DNA of 44,000 nt from positions 11,738,342 to 11,782,341 of the forward strand of contig NC_135549.1 in assembly GCF_964340395.1 (NCBI RefSeq). Reading direction: 5' to 3'. Positions 37,258 to 44,000 of the stretch are shown one piece after another. Made by a program: the position numbers and the translations under genes. This DNA comes from Glandiceps talaboti (Eukaryota > Hemichordata > Enteropneusta > Spengelidae). Position 1 is the first letter of the stretch. The number at the start of each line of letters is the position of its first letter. The notes beneath the pieces were generated by a model. That model made no database searches. It saw nothing but the letters and a program-made list of their open reading frames with translations, and was not told the origin of the DNA.

Positions 37258-37510
37258 ACCACGCCCTTACCAACAGTGAAATGATTATGCATATTACATA
37301 GATGAAACGTGGCATGGGTATGTAAGTGAATAAAATATTTAAAAACACGTATGCAAATATGCCTAGCAACAAGACCACGCCCACAGCAACAACCCAATGA
37401 TGATGTATTTTGCAAAGATGAAACGTGGCGTGGGTATGTAAGTGAATAACGATTCCAAAAAATGTAAGCAAATATGCCTAGTAACAACACCATGCCCATA
37501 GCAGCAGCCA
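37258..37510. repeat. Tandem repeat, ~116-bp unit, two full copies plus start of a third
   Basis: Copies begin at 37258, 37374 and 37489, each with ACCACGCCC (or ACCATGCCC) and later GATGAAACGTGGC and GGGTATGTAAGTGAATA. Lies in the 3' flank of the 37.6-38.5 kb GPCR. Open frames on the minus strand across it are repeat artefacts. Confidence 0.85.
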
Positions 37511-37553
37511 GATACAGTAGTGCTATAACGCCATTGGCGCTATTTTTATAATC

Positions 37554-38507
37554 TCAAGCGTTTGGATGTATAAGATTATTCGAGCAAGGTCGACCACACA
37601 TGGTTCTTAATGCTTTCCTGTACTTCGAACTACCAAGTTTGTAGACGAAAGGATTAATAGAAGCATTAAATAGAAGTGAAAATACCGTTATATCCATTAA
37701 AACTTGTAAGGTAAAACTGTCAAAAATGTTGTATCCAAAAAATGTAAAGAATTCAGACACAACAAGTACAACTATTGGACTGAGGCAGACAAAATTGATG
37801 ACTGCCGTTACCACCACAATTCTGTATACTTGTTTCGATTCTGCTTCTATAGTCTTGTCATGCCATGATTGATGTGACATATTGTTCTGTCGTTTTGTCA
37901 TTTCTCTTGCAACACAAATGTAAAGTGACGTCACCACACAAATACATGTGAAGAAAACAAAGGCTATTACAGAGAATTCTATAAATATATGATGTGATAC
38001 AATGTAGCTGTTAGTGTCACTAAATGTACAAGCAAGGGGTACTGACGTCGAAATTATTATATTCAATACCCATGAAAGACACACGCCAACTGTGATAGAT
38101 GTGCCGGTTATCAACTTGGTTGCTTTAAATGGATGACAAACTACGACATAACGCTCAATGCTAACAAGACATATAGTTAAACACGACTGCATCGAGGAGA
38201 AAAGGAGAACGAAAATATCGGTAAAACATTCGGCCTCGATATCTATAATCTGAAAACGCTTGTTGATCAGTGTTAACAGGGTTAGTATATCGGATACTGC
38301 TAAACTAACTAATAACACGTTAGTTCTTGAGTGCAGTTGTTTAGCCCTCCAAACGACGAAGATGAAGGAAACATTATTCAATAAACCAATAACGCACATA
38401 GCTATAAACAGGAATGCAAACACTGTGTTTACTTTGTTGTAATTATCCACACCGAGATTAGTAATGTTCGTTGTCACATTGACGAGATACCCGGGAAAAT
38501 TCGCCAT
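37554..38507 (-). CDS. Class A GPCR, single exon, intact, parent-like copy of the 40.3-41.1 kb pseudogene
   Basis: A 317-residue seven-transmembrane receptor, complete in one frame. Seen: N-glycosylation sequons N10 and N14; TM1 about 28-53 with N44-N45 (the usual G before N1.50 is N); TM2 with D73 in AVSD; C94 at the start of TM3 and C160 in ECL2; E118-R119-Y120 then VVVCHPF; W146 in TM4; TM6 about 228-250 with F239-V-C241-L-S-P244; TM7 NASINPFVY 281-289; helix 8 KYRKALR with C304 and C308. ICL3 (about 201-228) carries HQSWHDKT. Odd: no proline at the usual TM5 position, and the TM6 toggle tryptophan is leucine. Start context ACCATGG is good. The 3' end abuts a 116-bp tandem repeat. It is distantly related to the 30.0-31.1 kb receptor (ERY..VCHP..KA and INPF.YK..S.KYRKA shared) and much closer to the pseudogene upstream. 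Ligand unknown; a neuropeptide-like receptor is inferred. Confidence 0.93.
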   Translation of the reverse strand: MANFPGYLVNVTTNITNLGVDNYNKVNTVFAFLFIAMCVIGLLNNVSFIFVVWRAKQLHSRTNVLLVSLAVSDILTLLTLINKRFQIIDIEAECFTDIFVLLFSSMQSCLTICLVSIERYVVVCHPFKATKLITGTSITVGVCLSWVLNIIISTSVPLACTFSDTNSYIVSHHIFIEFSVIAFVFFTCICVVTSLYICVAREMTKRQNNMSHQSWHDKTIEAESKQVYRIVVVTAVINFVCLSPIVVLVVSEFFTFFGYNIFDSFTLQVLMDITVFSLLFNASINPFVYKLGSSKYRKALRTMCGRPCSNNLIHPNA

Positions 38508-40150
38508 GGTTCGACGTGGATGTTTAGTCTTTTAGTGAAGAGAGTTGCAGAGATAGTTTCGTCATGTTGAGGTTACCTCTCAAGCATTGCGCCATTTCTG
38601 TTTAAAACAATAGAGCGACGAATTAAATGTAGACAAAGGTAACAAAAAAGACTGGGCAATTAACAGAAACTGCACTTGCGCTGAGGGTTTCATTGACCCC
38701 AGGCCAAACTGCGAGTAATTCAGTATCCAACTGCGAGCAATAGACTTGTCTTGAAACAGCAACTGCTGAGATACCGACCCATTATCCATCTCAAATAATA
38801 CACTAATAATTTTCATCGAATACTGTACTCAGAGATACAACCAAAATACATTCTATACATACCCATACACGAATTCAAAGGTAGGCTTGATCCCAAGAGA
38901 TGTACGTGTTCATATTGATAATTGTATAGGCTTTGATGTAACGAAACGTTTGCTGATTACTAGTAGTACTACTAGTAGCAGTCACTGTGGTTAAGCAAAG
39001 CTGATAAAAATATTGTGAATGATTACATACCTGAGTGTGAGCTTTGGTCTTCATGAATTGTTAAACATTCAGCTATGAATATTGGATCGTGATTGTATTT
39101 TGAGTCGACGTGTTGAATGTAGCCACGAAATAATTCATTACAAGCATGAGAGATTGATTGGCCAGATTGCCACATAATATGGCGACTCTTATCGTAAACT
39201 ATACACGAGGGAAAACAGCTTATCAAAGCTAAAGACTGGATGGCACACAGGCATATGCTTTACCCGTAGGTGGAATGTTAAACTCTGTCGTTTGTCCTTA
39301 AAAATTCATTTCTACAGTAACTCCTCTGTTTTAAATTATTTTTAGTAGGAACATCATACAAATTGTACTCGACCAAATTTCAAAACAATATTGGAATATA
39401 GTGCTTGGAACGGAATAATATTGAATGGACGTTGATCCCATTCTTGTACTAAGATCTCACATATAAAAGGAGTTGGGGACACAATAAATATGTCTGTCAT
39501 TTAGCATCATATATGAGAATGTCAAAATTTGGCGGCAAATCGCATGCAGCTATAACAACGTCTAATGTGATAATATCTGTTTAGTAAAAGAAATGTCAAA
39601 TATACAAACAAGAGTGGTTACAAGTAAGTCACAAAATAACATATACAAAGCAGACGCAACAATTAATATTAAATATAATATTTACATAGAAGGACAAGCC
39701 AGGTCGGTTTGATTTGAAACAAACATTATAAATGTTAGAATTTGTAGGATAGCTCAGGAACGTGAGGTCATAGAAGACATGGACACTATATGTTATCATA
39801 TATGACATGTTTTGTTCTTCTGTTTCAAATTTCAACAACAAATTAAAAAAGAATAAGTGTCATTCCTTTATCTTAATACAAGCGCCTTTTACGAATATTT
39901 GCTATTTATGCTTTCATTTTGTTAGCTCTCAGCTCTCATAACAAAACCACTGTAATATTACCAAACCAACACTTTAACTATTAATCAGATAACGCTGATG
40001 ATGCAGCAGAGACTTTGTTTCAGATTAACTTGTAATATAAACGTATTGAATGTGCAGTGTATTACCAAACATTATGAATGTTTCATTCCAAAATGTCTCA
40101 ATTTACACTATTCTGTATGTTCTTGAAATAGCTTAAAAACTCCAGATCAA
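38508..40150. other. Upstream region of the second GPCR and spacer to its pseudogene
   Basis: Minus frames at 38580-38816 and 39023-39226 lack homology I can see. The 5' UTR/promoter of the receptor must lie at its left side, but no core promoter motif is clear. Confidence 0.45.
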
Positions 40151-40159
40151 GTAACTATC

Positions 40160-40193
40160 CAGTACAGTACAGTACAGTACAGTACAGTACAGT
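40160..40193. repeat. (AGTAC)n pentanucleotide repeat
   Basis: Six to seven units, about 140 bp past the pseudogene's last coding remnant. Confidence 0.93.
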
Positions 40194-40326
40194 GAAGTAT
40201 ATGTTTGAATTTAAAATAAGGAGCGTCTGCCCACAACTCATTAATACTTGTGTTTATTCGTTGCTTAAATTTTTGTTTTGCTAACATAGGGTCGACTTGG
40301 GTTTGAAGAGAACACTGACAGTACAA

Positions 40327-41141
40327 TCACCTGAATGCTTTTCTATATTTCGAGCTACCTAAGTTATACACAAGTGGATTAATACTAGATAGAGTTCAGC
40401 AAAAGTGAAAATGTTGATATGTATCAGCACTAGGTACACAATGTCTGTAACAAAGTAACAAAAGGATGATACATGTAGTAATAGTTGTACAAAAACAAAT
40501 GACCATAAGCAAATGAAGTTAATTGCAGCAGTTACCACAGCAACTCGGTATACTTGCTGTGGTTCCTTTTCATTAGTCTTGTCATGCCACGATTGATGTT
40601 TCATGGTACTCTTCCTTTGTGTCATTTCTCTTGCTAAAAAATGTAAAGGAAAGTAACGACACAAATACAAACGAAAAAAGATACCTGTGAATGAGCACTC
40701 TGCAATGAAGGTGGCCACTGATACGTTGAACATTGTTTATATTTGTATCAACTTGGAGGCTTTAAACGGATGACAAACACCAATGTAACGTTCAATGCTG
40801 ATAAAGGACATGGTTAAACAGGATTGCAGTAATGAAGTGCGAGTTACAACATGAGAGGGAAAGCAAGATATAATACTTTCGAAAATGTCCATTAATGATT
40901 CTGTAAATGTTACAAGGAATAAGATGTCTGATACTGCCAAGCTAACGAAGATGTTCGTTTTAGTTTGCAGTCCTTTAGATCTCCAAATAACAACAATAAA
41001 TGACAAATTGTTTACCAAAACAATAGCACTTACAGCTATCAAAAGAAAATCATAATTTGATATTTGGTTGTCGTCGAAGTCATTGTTTATATTTGTATCA
41101 TTGACGGTTACGTTGACAATGTTACCAGATATATTCTCCAT
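40327..41141 (-). pseudogene. Decayed class A GPCR, tandem paralogue of the 37.6-38.5 kb receptor
   Basis: Starts like its neighbour (ACCATGG context; sequons N3, N10, N14; TM1 with VNNLSF; D72 in AVSD; C93; E117-R118-Y119, GVCHPFKASKL). The frame stops at 40738-40740, just after ICL2. The second half resumes at TM5: the residues around VSVATFI align without gaps to the neighbour, but an extra T in a T-run and a later one-base loss garble about 14 residues of TM5. ICL3 is then well preserved (REMTQR..., HQSWHDKT, QQVYRV), TM6 has FICL, and a further frame change just before TM7 hides an otherwise clear SSINPLVY...SSKYRKAFR that ends at 40327. TM4 and ECL2 (roughly 34 codons of the neighbour) are missing. 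It cannot make a seven-pass receptor; translation would give a 134-residue three-TM fragment. Head-to-tail orientation and 2.2 kb spacing indicate tandem duplication. Confidence 0.88.
40731..40750. repeat. 20-bp direct repeat of 41081-41100 at the pseudogene deletion junction
   Basis: The plus-strand sequence CATTGTTTATATTTGTATCA is identical at both places. This copy lies exactly where TM4/ECL2 are missing. Confidence 0.85.
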
Positions 41142-42240
41142 GGTTTGGTGTTTACTCGTGGTTGTTAATTCATTTAAGTTTCAGCTTGTCTCATATGTCG
41201 TTGAGGCAATTTCGAATGCCACGGTAACATCTTGATGATTGTTGTGATCGCTGTAAGCTACATTTTGTAAAATAAGTGAAAGACGACTTACAAAACGTTG
41301 GGCCGACTAATGGATGCGAGTCTCAGAGTATACTATTAACCAAATGCCAAATATAATTAGGTACATTTACACTAAGTCGACTAACGTGACATCCGGTGAA
41401 TATCTCGTTTATAATTGTTGTATATTATCATATTTCACCTGAGGAGATTGTATAATCACATCCAGATGAAAAAGAAAATGATTTAGCCAACAACACAGGT
41501 AGCATACCATTTGATTTCAATGATCATGAACTGTTGTTCATCATTGCTTTCTTTATCTTAAGTATTTGAACCAATCAGATTGTTACTGTGTAATAAAGGT
41601 GATTTCGTCTTAGCTTGTAGATGCTATTAAACGATGTATCAAAATCATTTAGAACTGATTACAGGGTTTCATGTTGAGATAGACATAATAAAGGTAGAGT
41701 AAAAGAAAATATTACGTACCTGTATAATATCATTACCTTGTTAAGAATTGATCATCCACTGACACAGCTAGCTTCACTGATGTAACAAGTCTTATGTTGA
41801 ACAACTCGATATGCCACCAAGAATTTGACAAACTAATATAATCAAAGGAACAGTGTCGCTTGTTTTTCAAGCTAACATTCTGTTACGATATATATTTGAG
41901 TGGTCAATGAAGGGACGATCGAAGTTTCATAGAGTTTGCTAGTAAGAGCTGACGTTGACATTTAGCCTACATATGCTGCAACTATTTACATTGTATTCAA
42001 GCAATGATATCTGTCATATAGGTAAAAATGTGTGTCAGTCAAAACTTTAATATTATAAGCTTTCAGTTCTAAAATAACGCTCTATGTTTTAATAATCAAT
42101 CAAGCTGATTCTCGAATGTTTAGATCGTTTAGTTTCATAAACAAAGTGATTGGAAGGACAATAACAGCTCTTTTACAATTATAGAACCCTTCATGAAATT
42201 AATGACGCATTTAGACAATACCATGAAAATATTTTAATTT
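41142..42240. other. Intergenic DNA upstream of the pseudogene
   Basis: Nothing supported beyond the former 5' flank of the duplicated receptor. Confidence 0.5.
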
Positions 42241-42241
42241 A

Positions 42242-42289
42242 AGCAGGCAAGCAAGCAAGCAAGCAACCAACCAACCAACCAACCAACCA
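42242..42289. repeat. (GCAA)/(CCAA)n microsatellite
   Basis: Two adjoining tetranucleotide arrays. Confidence 0.93.
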
Positions 42290-42810
42290 CTCATGAAATA
42301 TTACATAATATCTATATGCCATTGATTTACAAAACATCTAATTACCATTTCATGGACTTTTGCTCCAAAAACTAATCAGCTCTAGCTATTATCCCGAAGA
42401 ATGTGTATAAAAATACTTTTGAATTAAACAAGCCGTTTTGTAAAAAACAATTGACGATGACCGATACGGACAGACAGACATGACACAAACCGACGACATA
42501 CAGTCAGATGGACAGACAGACATAACTGAGACATCAATATTTTTTGATAGACACTGAACTAATAGATGTAGTAAGGTGACAAAGCGCCCGAGTCGATATA
42601 TCAATTTCCTTTGACTGATTATCTGTCTCTAGATAATGTTCATCAGTGTCTCATAAATGAGGATTTTAAATAAAATTATGACCACAGAGTATAGAAATTA
42701 TATAGGTGATAGTCACGATTTTTCATTCCGTGGAAATTGCCTGTCGGGGTCAGACGGAGGTTTGATAATTATGTCATTTTACGTCCCGTAACGAAGGGTT
42801 TAGACATTCT

Positions 42811-42910
42811 GTGTCTGTCTGGCTGTCTGTCTGTCTGTCTGCCTGTTTGTTTGTCTGTCTGTCTGTCTGTGTCTGTCTGTCTGTCTGTCTTTCTGGTTGT
42901 CTGTCTGTCC
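42811..42910. repeat. (CTGT)n microsatellite
   Basis: Tetranucleotide array with a few variants. Cys-rich frames are artefacts. Confidence 0.95.
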
Positions 42911-43030
42911 TATCATCTGTTTTTGTGTATGTGTATATGTACGTGTGTCAGTGAACACGATATGTAAAACACTATGTACATGTAGCATGAAACTTGCTAC
43001 ACATATTCCTAATGGCAAGAACAGATTAGG

Positions 43031-43040
43031 TCTGTTTGTT

Positions 43041-43085
<45 letters not shown>

Positions 43086-43104
43086 GCCTGCCTGCCTGCG
43101 TGCC

Positions 43105-43183
<79 letters not shown>

Positions 43184-43223
43184 TATATGTCTTTCTGTCG
43201 GTCGGTCGGTCTGCCTGTCCGTC

Positions 43224-43260
<37 letters not shown>

Positions 43261-43264
43261 GTGT
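43031..43264. repeat. (CTGT)/(TA)/(GTAT)n compound microsatellite hosting the foldback element
   Basis: CTGT array, then TA array (about 43135-43188), then CGGT and GTGTAT units. It continues beyond the inserted foldback at 43377. Confidence 0.95.
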
Positions 43265-43376
43265 CAATCTGATTAAAATCCGATGTAGATGTCGGCTAAT
43301 CAATTCAAGCTAAATAACGATGGTAAGATAGCAATGCACGATTAGCCGACATCTACATCGGATTTTAATCAGATTG
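43265..43376. mobile_element. MITE-like foldback element, 112 bp, 36-bp perfect terminal inverted repeats
   Basis: Left arm 43265-43300 and right arm 43341-43376 are perfect reverse complements around a 40-bp loop. It is inserted in a (GTGTAT)n tract with GTGT on both sides (43261-43264, 43377-43380), consistent with a 4-bp target duplication, though the microsatellite makes that ambiguous. No coding capacity. Confidence 0.7.
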
Positions 43377-43943
43377 GTGTATGTGTATGTGTGTCTGTGA
43401 ACATGATATTCCATGAATTGATTAAATTTTGGTAAACACCCATTCGATATTTATGCTTCATTTGCATTATTACGTTTTGGTAATTAGGCAATATCTTAAG
43501 AATGCACTCTTGGTGATGTATATTTTAATTTTAATGAGTACTTTGTATAATTAAGGAATTTTGCCAATACTTCAAATTTTATATGTCTTGGTGCATACAT
43601 TGATGACAACTGCACATGTCCTATATCTCAACAATGCTTGTTTCACATTTCATATAATTTCGTACATATATTGATGATAACAAAGGCCGTATGAACAACA
43701 ATTCTTACAGAAGACATTTAGTTTACATCTGGTAGAACTTTGTATTAATTAAGTATTTTGTCGTTGACGATATTAAACGTGCTCATTGTATCATAAAGTG
43801 TAATTGGACAGTGAGTATTAAATGTACATTTCCTCTGAGAGAGTTTGACATGGAATGCAATAGACAATGATTCGGGAAATTATTACAATGTCCAGCCAAA
43901 CGTGAAAGACATACCTTAATAAAAGCCACGTTAGCGTCTGTAT

Positions 43944-43999
43944 CACCCCAATATGTAATAATCAACCCAATATGTAATACTAACCCAATATGTAATAAC
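43944..43999. repeat. Three tandem copies of ~18-bp unit CCCAATATGTAATA
   Basis: ACCCAATATGTAATA recurs at about 18-19-bp intervals up to the window edge, so the array may continue. Confidence 0.85.
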
Positions 44000-44000
44000 G

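Noticed and set aside
37202-37499. Hydrophobic minus frames near the GPCR 3' end
   Set aside because: They run through the 116-bp tandem repeat and repeat with it; not a membrane protein.
39023-39226. Frame with ISCFPS resembling a short stretch of the GPCR pseudogene
   Set aside because: Similarity is limited to six residues and no other receptor motif follows.
42800-43313. Frames rich in Cys/Leu/Ser or Thr/Asp/Arg/Gln
   Set aside because: Translations of CTGT, TA and GTAT arrays.

Overview
The window looks like nuclear DNA of a marine invertebrate animal. It is AT-rich, rich in TACATGTA/ACATGTAC words and full of di-, tri- and tetranucleotide microsatellites. It carries interspersed short and long elements and has single-exon class A (rhodopsin-type) GPCR genes in a same-strand cluster. 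I cannot name the species; a mollusc, another lophotrochozoan or a non-vertebrate deuterostome would all fit.

Layout. (1) About 1-27.3 kb is strongly CpG-poor and TpG/CpA-rich, with long non-coding stretches, microsatellites and minisatellites. This is what introns and UTRs of large multi-exon genes look like. Only scattered exons can be argued for by eye. The best are a phase-compatible pair on the minus strand (17779-17909 and 16087-16376, the second ending in a stop) and a plus-strand exon at 11612-11905. Weaker candidates lie at 20281-20325, 20394-20462, 21971-22041, 25165-25246 and 27073-27109 (minus) and at 18282-18326 and 27392-27484 (plus). I recognise none of the encoded peptides. 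(2) About 27.4-44 kb has clearly more CpG and is mostly intergenic. It contains three minus-strand, intronless GPCR loci: an intact 350-residue receptor (30036-31088), an intact 317-residue receptor (37554-38507), and a decayed tandem paralogue of the second (40327-41141). The pseudogene lost TM4/ECL2 through a deletion with a locally copied insertion, and it carries several frameshifts.

Mobile DNA in the right half includes a 5'-truncated LINE tail with a 12-bp target-site duplication (33665-33954). There is also a 73-bp-arm near-perfect inverted repeat between two long (TA)n tracts (32907-33316). Each of its arms contains a hammerhead-ribozyme-like motif, one with an intact CTGATGA core and the other with a single core substitution. 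A 112-bp MITE-like foldback sits inside a microsatellite at 43265-43376. Other repeats are a ~34-bp minisatellite (8862-9294), a ~43-bp minisatellite with inverted outlying copies (10406-10690), a 116-bp tandem repeat just downstream of the second GPCR, and a ~300-bp imperfect palindrome near 22.2 kb.

The two intact receptors should be seven-pass plasma-membrane proteins coupling an unknown ligand (by family resemblance probably a peptide or another small ligand) to G proteins. Nothing here shows that they act in one pathway; the clustering reflects local duplication.
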